A stretch of 64,000 bases of DNA from Phycisphaeraceae bacterium. Its GTDB lineage: Bacteria > Planctomycetota > Phycisphaerae > Phycisphaerales > UBA1924. Under the pieces are notes generated by a model that saw nothing but the letters and a program-made list of their open reading frames with translations, did not search any database and was not told the origin of the DNA. Of the stretch, positions 25,543 through 34,531 are shown piece after piece (the stretch's first letter is position 1; every line of letters begins with the position of its first letter). The stretch is taken from contig JAHBXL010000009.1 in assembly GCA_019636495.1 (NCBI GenBank), positions 102,848-166,847 on the forward strand, written 5' to 3'. The translations under genes and the position numbers were made by a program.

Positions 25543-26826
25543 ATGCGCGCCCGCACCATCGCCATGTCCCTCCCGTTGGTTCTCGCCGCGTGCGCATCGC
25601 CCGAGGCCGCGCCGGTGCGCTCGCCCTGGATCACCCGCGCCGGCGTGGCCGCACACGGCTACGCCCCGCCGGGGGCGAATCTGCCCCCGCCCGCCGCGGC
25701 CGCGCTCCTGCCGGTCGAACTGGGCGCGGTCCCCTACGACGGCATCACGCTCCCGCTCGTCTCGCCCGATGCCCGCTTTGTCGCGACCCAGACCGGCGGC
25801 CTGCCCGATTGGGACGTGCTGCTGGCCGCGCCGGGCGCGGTCGCCGCGGCGGCGCTTCGAAACACGGTCGAGGTCCACGCCCTGCCCGCGACGGGCCGGC
25901 CTGTTGCGCGCCTCCCGGCGGGGTTTCTGCTCGGCCGGTCGGCGGTCGAGCAGGGCTTCCTGGTCGAGGTTCCCGGCCAGACGGGCGACTCCCGCCGCAT
26001 CGGCCTGGCCCCCTGGGCCGCGCGCGGCACGGCCGACATCGTCTTTCTCACCCCCGATGCACCCGGCTCGTGCGCGGCGTTCGGGGTTCTCGGCCCTCGC
26101 GGCGAACTGGCCTATTGCCTGCGCGAGCGGGCCGATGGCCCGTTCGTGCTGCGCATCCGCACCGATGCGCTCGATGCGCGGAGCGAGCGCGAGTGCGCGA
26201 TGCCCGGCGCATCGCTGCTGTTCCCGCTGTTCGAGGATGATGCGAACCCGCGCGCGCTCTACGCGCTCGCCGCGCCCCACCCGCGCGAGCCGCGCCTGCC
26301 GCTGCTCCTCGTGCGCATCGATCTCGATGCGCCGGGCGAGCGGCTGAACGTGGGCGCGGCCGCGCCGATCGCACAAAACTCAGGCCTTTTTGAGGCTTTT
26401 CAGTGCATCGCCGCGGCGCAGTCGCCCTCGCCCGCGCTCTCGGTCGGCGCGGCGAGCCGCCGCGGCGGCGTGCTGCTGTTCTCGCCCGGAGAGCAGACCA
26501 CCGTGTGGGCGCGCCAGGGCCGCGACGACACGCTGCGCGCCCTCGCCGTGCACCCGGGGCTGCTCACCTCCATCTGGGGCGATGAAGTTGCCGAGGGCGG
26601 GCCGTGCATCGTTTCGTCCACCGCGGCCGACCTGGTCGTGCAGATGACCGGGGGCGACAGCGCGGGCCGGCAGACGACCTTCGGACCGCCAAGGCTGATA
26701 CGTCCGGGAATATCCATCCCCCGGCGAACAGGGACGGCCGCGATGCCGTACATCCTTTTGCGCACCAGCGGCCCGGAGGCGGGGAAATTTTTGTTCCTGA
26801 CCGGCCTGCGTTCGCCCACTCAATAA
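25543..26826 (+). CDS. putative lipoprotein of unknown function
   Basis: From the ATG at 25543 the 427-residue product starts with a lipoprotein signal (AMSLPLVLAAC, lipobox LAAC). The mature protein is Ala/Pro/Gly-rich with beta-strand runs such as VFLTPDAPGSCAAFGVLG and ACERYAL-like segments; no family is recognised. The open frame extends upstream to 25384 through the repeat block, but only this start gives a lipobox. The C-terminus (MPYILLRTSGPEAGKFLFL) is hydrophobic. It follows fabH across the composite repeat and is probably a separate transcription unit. Confidence 0.7.
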   Translation: MRARTIAMSLPLVLAACASPEAAPVRSPWITRAGVAAHGYAPPGANLPPPAAAALLPVELGAVPYDGITLPLVSPDARFVATQTGGLPDWDVLLAAPGAVAAAALRNTVEVHALPATGRPVARLPAGFLLGRSAVEQGFLVEVPGQTGDSRRIGLAPWAARGTADIVFLTPDAPGSCAAFGVLGPRGELAYCLRERADGPFVLRIRTDALDARSERECAMPGASLLFPLFEDDANPRALYALAAPHPREPRLPLLLVRIDLDAPGERLNVGAAAPIAQNSGLFEAFQCIAAAQSPSPALSVGAASRRGGVLLFSPGEQTTVWARQGRDDTLRALAVHPGLLTSIWGDEVAEGGPCIVSSTAADLVVQMTGGDSAGRQTTFGPPRLIRPGISIPRRTGTAAMPYILLRTSGPEAGKFLFLTGLRSPTQ

Positions 26827-26985
26827 GGTGTCTGGGATGACCACGCCCCTGTTTCGGGTGTCTCTGTTCGGTTTTTGATTGAATCTAACCCCTGCTCTGG
26901 CTTGAATTTACAGCCAGTTTAGGGGTTGGGTGGGCCTCGGAACGTGAAGGAACGCGCAAACGTGGCAGCGAAATGCTCGAAAGGG

Positions 26986-27014
26986 TTGACAGACCACGTG
27001 CCTTGATGTATCTT
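26986..27014 (+). promoter_or_regulatory. sigma-70-type promoter of the sorted secreted protein
   Basis: TTGACA and TATCTT are separated by exactly 17 bp. The predicted start near 27021 gives a leader of about 53 nt, ending in GAAGGAGA six bases before the GTG start. The surrounding 247-bp gap is clearly richer in A and T than its neighbours, as expected for a strongly expressed gene. Confidence 0.75.
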
Positions 27015-27073
27015 CCACGCTGTCGTTGTTGTGGTCTTCCGTACTGCCCTCAAAAGATTTGAAGGAGATTCCT

Positions 27074-27943
27074 GTGAAGAAGATTGTTTTCTCTGCTCTC
27101 GCACTGACCGCTCTGGCTGGCGCTGCCCAGGCCCAGAACACGATCGAGTACCGTTGGGTTGAGCGTCACGGCCAGAACAGCATCGCCCCCGGTGCGGTTC
27201 CTGTCGCTGGCGCGACCGCCGCTGGTGTCGGCACCGGCACCGATGCGACGATCATCCTCACCCTCGAGGCCCGCGTCATCGGCCAGGGCAACGCCCTCGG
27301 CATTTCGTCCTTCGGTGGCGATGTGAACTCGACCGACCCGTTCAACCCGACCCGCAACACGGGCGGCAACACCCAGGGCTTCCTGAGCACGACCAGCACC
27401 CAGGGTGGCGCTCCCGCCGGCCTGCACGTGAACGCGGCCTTCGCGAACACCAACTGGGCTCAGTCGTACGCTCCGTACCCCGATGGTGACGGTGGCTTCT
27501 TGAGCACCGGCCGCGGCATCATGAACCCGTTCCGCCAGATCGCCAACCTCGGCGACAACGCCCAGGGCGTGGCGAACGATGCTGATGGTGCGACCGCTGG
27601 TCTGCAGAACCCCGCGAACAACGTCCTGCAGCGCCTCTTCGGCAACATGTCGTTCGGCGACTTCGGGAACAATGAGGATGGCCCGGCCCGCCTCGGCCTC
27701 GGCTCGTTCATCCCCCTGTTCGTCGTCCGCTACGATGTGACCGACCTGACCGCTCGCTCGCTGGTCATCTCGTTCAACGGCTTCATCTCGGCGTTCTCCG
27801 GCTACGCTGACGGCCAGCCCGTCGTCGCGGTCGCGGACACCGCGGTCTCGGCTTCCTACACGATCAACATCGTCCCGGCCCCCGGCGCTGCCGCGCTGCT
27901 CGGCCTGGGTGGTCTGGTCGCGGCCCGTCGCCGTCGCGCCTAA
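27074..27943 (+). CDS. secreted protein with PEP-CTERM-like sorting tail
   Basis: The GTG at 27074 follows a perfect AGGAGA and yields a 289-residue product with a short signal peptide (KKIVFSALALTALAGAAQAQ). The body is Gly/Ala/Asn-rich, with few charged residues and no cysteine. The C-terminus has the three-part tail: PAPGAAALLGLGGL, a hydrophobic stretch and a cluster of arginines, which is the Phycisphaerae variant of the PEP-CTERM exosortase signal. The protein is probably anchored or processed at the cell surface or matrix. The promoter, strong ribosome site and terminator suggest high expression. No exosortase gene is in the window. Confidence 0.85.
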   Translation: MKKIVFSALALTALAGAAQAQNTIEYRWVERHGQNSIAPGAVPVAGATAAGVGTGTDATIILTLEARVIGQGNALGISSFGGDVNSTDPFNPTRNTGGNTQGFLSTTSTQGGAPAGLHVNAAFANTNWAQSYAPYPDGDGGFLSTGRGIMNPFRQIANLGDNAQGVANDADGATAGLQNPANNVLQRLFGNMSFGDFGNNEDGPARLGLGSFIPLFVVRYDVTDLTARSLVISFNGFISAFSGYADGQPVVAVADTAVSASYTINIVPAPGAAALLGLGGLVAARRRRA

Positions 27944-27980
27944 TCACGCCTACTCATCCTTGAGTGGCAGTTGAATCTCG

Positions 27981-28018
27981 CAGGAGCCCCGGGTCACCCC
28001 GGGGCTCCTGTTCTTTTT
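27981..28018 (+). terminator. intrinsic terminator
   Basis: CAGGAGCCCCGGG and CCCGGGGCTCCTG form a perfect 13-bp stem around TCAC, followed by TTCTTTTT. It stands 37 bp after the stop of the sorted secreted protein. Confidence 0.93.
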
Positions 28019-28034
28019 GCCGGCCCCCGCACGG

Positions 28035-28213
28035 CTTCCCCTCTCCCCGCGACAGCGGGGAGAGGTGGCGAGGCCGTAGGCCGAGCCGGTGAGGGGTCCA
28101 TCTTTCGCCAGGAAGCCCCTCACCGCCCTCGCGTCGCTCGGGCACCTCTCCCCATCAAAGATGGGGAGAGGGGAAGTACTTTGTGTTCCCCTCTCCCCGC
28201 GACAGCGGGGAGA
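28035..28213. repeat. large imperfect palindrome of the CCCCTCTCCCCGC type
   Basis: The left arm (from 28035: CTTCCCCTCTCCCCGC...) and right arm (to 28175: ...GGGGAGAGGGGAAG) are inverted over about 60 bp each. Each arm carries its own hairpin (CCCCGC-GACA-GCGGGG; CCCCATC-AAA-GATGGGG). A third half-unit follows at 28188-28213. Such palindromes are widespread non-coding repeats in several GC-rich phyla. Confidence 0.85.
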
Positions 28214-28231
28214 CGGGAATCAGCCGCCGTA

Positions 28232-29512
28232 TCACTTCGCCTTCCACGCCGCCAGAAGGCCCTGCTCGCGCTCCGCCGCGATTCCCGAGCGCAGGCGGTC
28301 GGCCGGGGGCGGGGGCTGCACGGGCAGGCCCGCCGCGGCACGCTCGGCCGCGACTTCGCGGGCCACCTTCTCGCGCAGTTGCACCGCTTCGGGCCACCAC
28401 GCCAGCAAGGCCCGGCATGTCTCCTCCGCGCTGCGGTGGCGCATGCCCGCCGCAACAGCCCTCGCCACGCTGCGCTGGTGGAAACCGGCGTAATCGCCCT
28501 TGGCGGGCAGCAGGATGGGCAGCGAGCCCGGCGGACAATCGTGGGCGGCCAACCAGTCATAGGGCACGTGGGTGAATGTCGCATCGTCCTTGTTCCCCGT
28601 GGCCTTCGACGCCGCGAGGCACGCGGCCATCAGGTCGGCCACGGGCAGTTTCGCGGCGGGGCCGGTGGCGTTGAATGTGCCGAAGGTCCGCTGCTCCAGG
28701 CAGTGCAGCGCGAACTCGGCCAGGTCGCGCACATCGATGAACTGCACCGGGTCGCTCGGCTCGCCGGGAACGAGCACCTCGCCGCCGCGGCCGGTGCGCA
28801 CGGGCCAGTAGGTGAACCGGTCGGTGGTGTCGCCCGGACCGACGATGAAACCGGGTCGGACGATGGTGACGCGGCCGGGCATGGCCTTCTGGGCGGCCTG
28901 CTCGCACAGGGCCTTGAGCGCGCCGTAGTGCCGCTGCACGTTCTCGTCGGTCGGGTCGCCCATCGTCGCCAGCGTGTCGGTCTCATCGAGTCCGGGCTTG
29001 CTGTTGTCGGCGTAGACGCTGAGCGTCGAGATGAACAGGTACTGCCCGATGTTGGGCGCGAGCAGATCGGCCGAGGCCTTGACGATCCGCGGGACATAGC
29101 CGGAGTTGTCGATCACCGCGTCCCAGGCTTTGCCGGCCAGTTCGCTCAGACCCTTGGGGCTGTCGGTATCCTCGACTTCCCTGCCATCGACGACCTTGGA
29201 TTGCGCGTGCAGGTTGGGGTCGCGGTTGCCGTAGAGGTGCTCGACGCCGCCCGGCGCGCCGACGTACTTCTCGCGGCGGCCACGGTTGAAGAGCGTGACC
29301 TCGTGCCCCCGCGCGATGGCGAACGCGGCCATCCACGGGCCGATGAAGCCGGTGCCGCCGAGGATGAGGATGCGGAGTTTTTTCGCGGGGGCGATGCGCC
29401 GGGCGAACAGCGTCGCGCCGGTGGCCGGGCCCGCGCCGGCCAGCAGAACCCCCGCCGCGGCGGCGGACGACTGGAGAAACTCGCGGCGAGACGTGTGGCT
29501 GAACGCGATCAT
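28232..29512 (-). CDS. Tat-exported NAD-dependent epimerase/dehydratase-like protein
   Basis: The 426-residue product begins with a Tat signal (TSRREFLQSSAAAAGVLLAG). The mature part is an extended SDR: Rossmann motif ILILGGTGFIGPWMA, then FNRGRRE, a YISTLSVY-like segment (FISTLSVYAD) and YGALKALCE holding the Tyr-x3-Lys pair, followed by RPGFIVGPGD. It therefore binds NAD(P) and probably acts on a sugar or sugar nucleotide. Export of an SDR with a folded cofactor through Tat is unusual. GGAG six bases before the ATG at 29512 supports the start; the open frame extends further to 29677. It is divergent from the next transporter gene. Confidence 0.82.
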   Translation of the reverse strand: MIAFSHTSRREFLQSSAAAAGVLLAGAGPATGATLFARRIAPAKKLRILILGGTGFIGPWMAAFAIARGHEVTLFNRGRREKYVGAPGGVEHLYGNRDPNLHAQSKVVDGREVEDTDSPKGLSELAGKAWDAVIDNSGYVPRIVKASADLLAPNIGQYLFISTLSVYADNSKPGLDETDTLATMGDPTDENVQRHYGALKALCEQAAQKAMPGRVTIVRPGFIVGPGDTTDRFTYWPVRTGRGGEVLVPGEPSDPVQFIDVRDLAEFALHCLEQRTFGTFNATGPAAKLPVADLMAACLAASKATGNKDDATFTHVPYDWLAAHDCPPGSLPILLPAKGDYAGFHQRSVARAVAAGMRHRSAEETCRALLAWWPEAVQLREKVAREVAAERAAAGLPVQPPPPADRLRSGIAAEREQGLLAAWKAK

Positions 29513-29662
29513 GTGAGGCTCCGGCGCGCGCGGCGGCGCGGCGCGTGTGGGCGGAATGGCGGCAGAGAACCCGGTGCGACGTGCAACCGGTGCGTGCCGG
29601 CTCGGTGTATGCTCCGCGGCGGCGGGAGTTGCGGAAACTTCGCGCGGGCGCGATGGTGAATC

Positions 29663-30982
29663 ATGAACGATGGACAATCCGGCGGAACCCGTGACGGATG
29701 GTCGGCGCTTGCGCGTCTCATGGCTTTGAAGAGAGAGGAACTGGCCCCCGCGCTGCTGTGCGCGGCGTATTTCTTCTGCCTCCTGCTCTGCTACTACCTG
29801 CTGCGGCCGGTGCGCGAGGCGTTCGGGATCAGCCGCGGGTATGAGAACCTGCCGTGGCTGATGACCGGCACGCTCATCGCCATGGCGCTGGCCAGCCCGC
29901 TGTTCGCGGTGTTCGCCTCGCGCGTGCCGCGGCGGGTGTTCGTGCCGTGGACGTACCGGTTCTTCGGCGTCAACATCGTGGTGTTCTGCGTGCTGCTGCT
30001 GGCATCATCGGGCGCAGCGCGGACGAACATCGGCTACGCGTTCTACATCTGGCTGAGCGTCTTCAACCTGTTTGTCGTGTCGGTGTTCTGGGCGGTGGTG
30101 GCGGATGTGTTCGGCCCGGACCGCGGCCGTCGGGCGTTCGCGGTGGCGGCGGTGGGCGGAACGCTGGGCGCGATCGCGGGCGCATGGGCCTCGAAGCACC
30201 TCAGCGGGACGATGAAACTCGATGCGCCGTACCTGCTGCTGCTGGCGGTGGTGCCGCTGGAGTGCGCCTGCCAGTGCGTGCGCCTGCTGCGGCGGTGGTT
30301 CGATGAACGAGCCGGCGCGCCCGGCGACGGCCGACTGGCCCGGACGGCCGAACCGACGGGCGACCCGCTGGCCGGATTGAAACTCATCGCCGCCTCGCCC
30401 TTCCTGGCGACGATCGGCCTGTTCATGCTGCTGTTCACGACCGCGGGGACGCTGCTGTACATGGAGCAGGGACGGGTGATCGGCGCGGCCTTCGCCGATG
30501 AGGGCGACCGGCGGGCCGCGTTCGCGACCATCGACATGTGGGCGAACATCGTGACGCTGTTGGCGCAGTTGTTCCTGGCGGGGCGGGTCATGCGGGTCCT
30601 CGGCCCGCGGGGCGCGCTGCTGATCCTGCCGCTGGTGTATGTCGGCGGGTTTGTCGCTCTGATCCTTGCGCCGGTGTACGGCACGATGGCGGTGTTCCAG
30701 GTGGCGCGGCGGGGCCTGCACTACGCGATCGACCGGCCGGTGCGCGAGTTGCTGTTCGCCCATCTGAGCGCCGATGCCCGCTACAAGTCCAAGACGTTCA
30801 TCGACACGTTTGTCTATCGCGCCGGCGACATGGTCGGCGGTTGGACACCCATCGCGTTCAAGTCGCTGGGCCTGGCGACGACGGTGGTTGCGCCGGTCGC
30901 GGCGGGATTGTCGGTGGTGTGGCTGGGCGTCGCCGCGCTGCTGGGGTGGCTGTGGGCGCGGGAGCGGCCGACGGCGGGGTGA
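29663..30982 (+). CDS. ATP/ADP-translocase-like (NTT/MFS superfamily) transporter
   Basis: The 439-residue membrane protein has about 11-12 helices. Segments such as YYLLRPVREAFGIS near residue 45 and RPVRELLFAHLSADARYKSKTFIDTFVYRAGD (shown in part: RYKSKTFIDTFVYRAGD) match the prokaryotic relatives of plastid/rickettsial nucleotide translocases. The substrate cannot be told from sequence. Free-living planctomycetes and other bacteria carry such homologues, so an energy-parasite role is not implied. It stands alone between a divergent epimerase and a convergent amine oxidase. Confidence 0.7.
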   Translation: MNDGQSGGTRDGWSALARLMALKREELAPALLCAAYFFCLLLCYYLLRPVREAFGISRGYENLPWLMTGTLIAMALASPLFAVFASRVPRRVFVPWTYRFFGVNIVVFCVLLLASSGAARTNIGYAFYIWLSVFNLFVVSVFWAVVADVFGPDRGRRAFAVAAVGGTLGAIAGAWASKHLSGTMKLDAPYLLLLAVVPLECACQCVRLLRRWFDERAGAPGDGRLARTAEPTGDPLAGLKLIAASPFLATIGLFMLLFTTAGTLLYMEQGRVIGAAFADEGDRRAAFATIDMWANIVTLLAQLFLAGRVMRVLGPRGALLILPLVYVGGFVALILAPVYGTMAVFQVARRGLHYAIDRPVRELLFAHLSADARYKSKTFIDTFVYRAGDMVGGWTPIAFKSLGLATTVVAPVAAGLSVVWLGVAALLGWLWARERPTAG

Positions 30983-31003
30983 AGGGGTGTGGGGGTCGTG
31001 GCT

Positions 31004-32503
31004 CTACCGGTCCGCGCGGTCTCGCCGGGCGATCCGCCGTGCGATGCGCACGCCGCTCTGCAGCGCGCCCTCCATGTAGCCGACGAACTTGATGCAGGTG
31101 TGCTCGCCGGCCAGGTGCAGCCGGCCGTCCCAGAGAGGCGCGTTCAGGCGCGGGCCCAGCCGCGTGACCTCGCCCGGCGCGGGGAACGAGTAGCCGCAGC
31201 GCGCCCACTCATCGCCCGGCCAGTCCATGAAGCGCGTGCCCCGCAGGTTCGCGGCGCGGTTGGTGTACACCGCGCCGAGTTCCGCCGCGTACACGCGCTC
31301 GCGGTCATCGGCATCGCGGCCCCGCAGGCGTTCGGCCCCCGGCCCGCCGGAAAACGCCGTCAGGCAGGCCTCCGGTTCGGCGCCCCCGCCCGGCGCGCCG
31401 TGCTGGCCATCGGTCGCATCCCACGTCATGCCCACTTCGCCATCGGTCATCATGTCGGCCGAGAGGCCATCGCGCTCCCAGAATCGCGAGCGAACGTGCG
31501 ACAGATGCTTGATCGCGCAGCCCATCTGCGGGGCCAGGTCCGCGGGCAGGGCCGGCTCGAAGCGCACCCGCGGCCAGACCGTCGGCGGCGTCGCCAGCAC
31601 GGCCTGATCGCCCATCCACTCGCGCCCATCGGCCGCGCGGATGCGCACGCCGTTCCCGGCTCGCTCGACCGATTCCACCGGCGCCCTGGTGGAGATTCGC
31701 GCAGGACCGATGCGGTCGGCCAGCGCGCGGGCGAGTTGCGCGTTCCCGCCGCGGCAGCGGTAGGCCTCGCTGTCGGTCCAGTACTTCTCGAACCCTCCAG
31801 CGCGCACGCACGCGAGCAGGGCGAGATAGGACTGCCGCTCGGGCGCGACGGCGTTGTCCGCCGCGAGTTGCGCGGCGAGCCCCGCGCTGCAGAGCGGCGA
31901 AACGTCCTGGGCATCGATCCACTGTCGCACGCTCCGCGCATCGAGGATCGCGGCATCGGGCGATCGCCAGGGGAAATCAGGGTTCACGGGCAGCGCATCG
32001 GCGTTGATGGCCGGGAGGGCCCCGGTCATCTCCTCCCACAGTTGCTCGGCCTGCGCGGCGGTCAGCCTGCGACCGCCGAGCACGACGGGGAACTCGCCCT
32101 CGCTCTCGGTGACATCGGTGAACGCGAGGTTGAGCCGCGCGGCGTAGGCGATCCACAGCGGGTGGTTGGCGCCGATGAGTTCGCCGCCGCCCTCGATGGT
32201 GCGCCCGGGCACGAAGTCGTCGAACGTGAGCACGCGCCCGCCGATGCGGTTGCGGGCTTCGAGCACGAGCACGTCGTGCCCGTCGTTGAGCAGTTCGTGC
32301 GCGCAGGCCAGGCCCGCCAGCCCCGCGCCGATCACGATGATGCGCTGGTCGGCCCGGCCGCGCGCTGCGCCCAGCGCGCCCGGCCCGGAGAGCATGAGCG
32401 CTGCGCCCGCGGCCATCGAAGCGCGAAGAAACTCGCGGCGTTCCTCGTCGGTCGGTTGCGGGGCGAACCGCCGCGCAAGCCGCGCATACAGCGAGATCGA
32501 CAT
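31004..32503 (-). CDS. Tat-type flavin-containing amine oxidase
   Basis: The 499-residue protein has an RREFLRASMAAGAALML Tat motif at about 22-38. A dinucleotide-binding motif follows (IIVIGAGLAGLACAHEL, then VLEARNRIGGRV). The FAD-contacting C-terminus is GEHTCIKFVGYMEGALQSG. This is the monoamine oxidase/phytoene-desaturase-like fold; substrate unknown. Its stop faces the transporter gene (22 bp apart). The M29 peptidase gene lies 12 bp upstream, so the two are probably co-transcribed. Confidence 0.88.
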   Translation of the reverse strand: MSISLYARLARRFAPQPTDEERREFLRASMAAGAALMLSGPGALGAARGRADQRIIVIGAGLAGLACAHELLNDGHDVLVLEARNRIGGRVLTFDDFVPGRTIEGGGELIGANHPLWIAYAARLNLAFTDVTESEGEFPVVLGGRRLTAAQAEQLWEEMTGALPAINADALPVNPDFPWRSPDAAILDARSVRQWIDAQDVSPLCSAGLAAQLAADNAVAPERQSYLALLACVRAGGFEKYWTDSEAYRCRGGNAQLARALADRIGPARISTRAPVESVERAGNGVRIRAADGREWMGDQAVLATPPTVWPRVRFEPALPADLAPQMGCAIKHLSHVRSRFWERDGLSADMMTDGEVGMTWDATDGQHGAPGGGAEPEACLTAFSGGPGAERLRGRDADDRERVYAAELGAVYTNRAANLRGTRFMDWPGDEWARCGYSFPAPGEVTRLGPRLNAPLWDGRLHLAGEHTCIKFVGYMEGALQSGVRIARRIARRDRADR

Positions 32504-32515
32504 GCGCCCTCCCGG

Positions 32516-33679
32516 TCAGTCGTTCCCAGGCCAGCCCGCGTGCACGAACTTGCCGTCACGGTGGAAGACCTCGCCGTCGGCTTCGATTGTCCCGCCGCGG
32601 CGGAGATCGCAGACCATGTCCCAGTGCAGGCCGCTCTCGTTGGTGTTGCCGCTCTCGGGGTATCCGGCGCCGACGGCGGCGTGGAAGGTGCCGCCGATCT
32701 TCTCATCAAAGAGCGTGTTGCGGCTGAACTCACGGATGGCGTAGTTGGTGCCGATGGCGATCTCGCCGAGGTTGCGCGCGCCTGCGTCCTGGTCGAGCAT
32801 CTTGAAGAGGAAGTCCTCACCCTTCTTCGCGCTGGCGTTCACGACGCGCCCGGCCTTGAACTCCAGCCGCACGCCCTCGACCTCGCGCCCCTGATAGACG
32901 GCGGGGTAGGTGTAGTTCACGTGGCCATCGACGCCCGTCGGCCCGGCAAAGACCTCGCCATCGGGGAAGTTCTCGCGCCCGGCGCAGTTGATCCAGATGC
33001 CCTTGGACACATCGACGCGCAGGTCGGTGCCATCATGCCCCCCCGCCCCCGCGGCCGCCGGCACACGGAAGCGCAGGTTCTTCCTCCCCTGCAAGTACTC
33101 GCGGACGCGCTCCTGCCGATCGTGCACCTGCTCCCACGCCGCGACCGGGTCGGGCAGGTGCAGCAGGCCGGCGCGGAAGACGAACTCCTCGTACTGCCGG
33201 AGCGACATCTCGGCGTCCTGGGCAGCGCCATCGGTGGGGTAGGCGGTGCCGCACCAGCGCAGGCCGCCGGGCTCGCCCTTCTGGGCGCGGGCGGCTCGTT
33301 CCATGAACACTTTAAACCACGGCTTGCGCGATGACTGCTGGGCCGCGACGCGGGCCGGGTCCACGCGGCTCAGATAGCGGCTGTTCACCTCGGCCCACAG
33401 GCCGATGTGTACGTCCTGCGTCTGCACGCGGTGAAGGTCGATCGGCGATACGAACGTGATCTGCTCATCGCTGCCCTCGGTCAGCAGCAGTTCGTGCAGC
33501 GACTCGGATCGCGGCGTCCAGAACGGGTGCCCGCCCGCGCGCAGCACCGATGCGTACAGGGCCTCGATCAGCGGCATCGCGCCCGGTTCGGCCTGGATGC
33601 CCACGACGTCGCCGCGGCGGACGCGGGTCGAATATCGAACGATCACATCCGCCAGTTTCTCCAGCCGCGGGTCACGCAT
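32516..33679 (-). CDS. M29 family aminopeptidase
   Basis: The 387-residue metallo-aminopeptidase removes N-terminal residues from peptides. Family landmarks in order are the VVGIQAEPGAMPL region, EFKAGRVVNASAKKGEDFL, GEIAIGTNYAI, DEKIGGTFHAAVGAGYP and NESGLHWDMVCD; the last three carry the metal-binding Glu, Asp and His residues. The start at 33679 has GGAGG five bases upstream. A much longer frame continues upstream, but it runs antisense through the next gene and is not real. No signal peptide is seen. Confidence 0.93.
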   Translation of the reverse strand: MRDPRLEKLADVIVRYSTRVRRGDVVGIQAEPGAMPLIEALYASVLRAGGHPFWTPRSESLHELLLTEGSDEQITFVSPIDLHRVQTQDVHIGLWAEVNSRYLSRVDPARVAAQQSSRKPWFKVFMERAARAQKGEPGGLRWCGTAYPTDGAAQDAEMSLRQYEEFVFRAGLLHLPDPVAAWEQVHDRQERVREYLQGRKNLRFRVPAAAGAGGHDGTDLRVDVSKGIWINCAGRENFPDGEVFAGPTGVDGHVNYTYPAVYQGREVEGVRLEFKAGRVVNASAKKGEDFLFKMLDQDAGARNLGEIAIGTNYAIREFSRNTLFDEKIGGTFHAAVGAGYPESGNTNESGLHWDMVCDLRRGGTIEADGEVFHRDGKFVHAGWPGND

Positions 33680-33832
33680 CGGGGCCTCCTTGGTGTGGTC
33701 GCAAGCATACCGCCACGAGCGGCACCCGGGGGCTGCCGCGATCAAAATTGCCCGCGAGCCGGATGGCGCGGACCGCAAGGTCACTACCCTGTTGGGTTCG
33801 CACGATTTCGACGAGATCGCAGGAGCCAGAAC

Positions 33833-34492
33833 ATGCAACGCACCGAACGAATCATGATCTACGCCGTGCTGGCCGTGTGCCTGGTGCTCGGCTTCCGCGC
33901 GGCGCAGTCCGCCCCTGCGAACGCCGGCCAACCGACGGCCCCTCCCCCCATTGCCGAAGCCCCTGCGGCCGCGGGCCGATCCGACGATGATCCCGCGCCC
34001 GCTCGGATCGCCATGTGCGACATCTACGACCTGATCGAGAAACTGGTGGTCGGCGACCGGTTCGAGGCGACCCGCAAGGCCGAGGAAGAACGAATCCGCC
34101 AGCGCCTCAAGCCGCTTGAGGACGACATCTCCGCGCTGGAATCGCAACTCAAACTCGATGACCCCGATGACCCCGCGGCGCAAGCCCGCGCACGCGACTA
34201 CCAGAAGCGCCGCAACGACTACTCGCTTCTCCGCGGCCAGGCGCAGCAGGACTTCAACGACTTCGTCGCGCGGCAGTACATCGAGGCGTACGACAAGGTC
34301 CGCGCCGCCGCGGCGGAAGTCGCCGGGCGCCGCGCGTACACGCACGTGATCGCCTCGCGCCACGCCGACCGGGCCATCACCGCGACCGACCCGGAACGGC
34401 TGGTTGAGTCTTTCCTGGGCCGACCCGTCGTCGTTGCACCGGCGGAGAGCGACATCACGGCGGAAGTCGCCGCGGGACTGAATCTGCGGTAG
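33833..34492 (+). CDS. OmpH/Skp-like periplasmic chaperone
   Basis: The 219-residue product has an N-terminal helix (IMIYAVLAVCLVLGFRAAQS), a Pro/Ala linker, then a long charged coiled coil (EEERIRQRLKPLEDDISALE..., RNDYSLLRGQAQQDFNDF), the hallmark of the Skp/OmpH tentacles. These proteins hold unfolded outer-membrane proteins in the periplasm. AGGAG lies seven bases before the ATG. There is no adjacent bamA, which is the usual partner, so the call rests on architecture. Confidence 0.68.
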   Translation: MQRTERIMIYAVLAVCLVLGFRAAQSAPANAGQPTAPPPIAEAPAAAGRSDDDPAPARIAMCDIYDLIEKLVVGDRFEATRKAEEERIRQRLKPLEDDISALESQLKLDDPDDPAAQARARDYQKRRNDYSLLRGQAQQDFNDFVARQYIEAYDKVRAAAAEVAGRRAYTHVIASRHADRAITATDPERLVESFLGRPVVVAPAESDITAEVAAGLNLR

Positions 34493-34531
34493 GCGACGGT
34501 CGCACGCGACACTCGCCATCGCGTTTCGAGG

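Noticed and set aside
29513..29662. Long N-terminal extension of the epimerase (open to 29677)
   Set aside because: The extension would overlap the divergent transporter's start and would bury the Tat signal; the ATG at 29512 has a good ribosome site.
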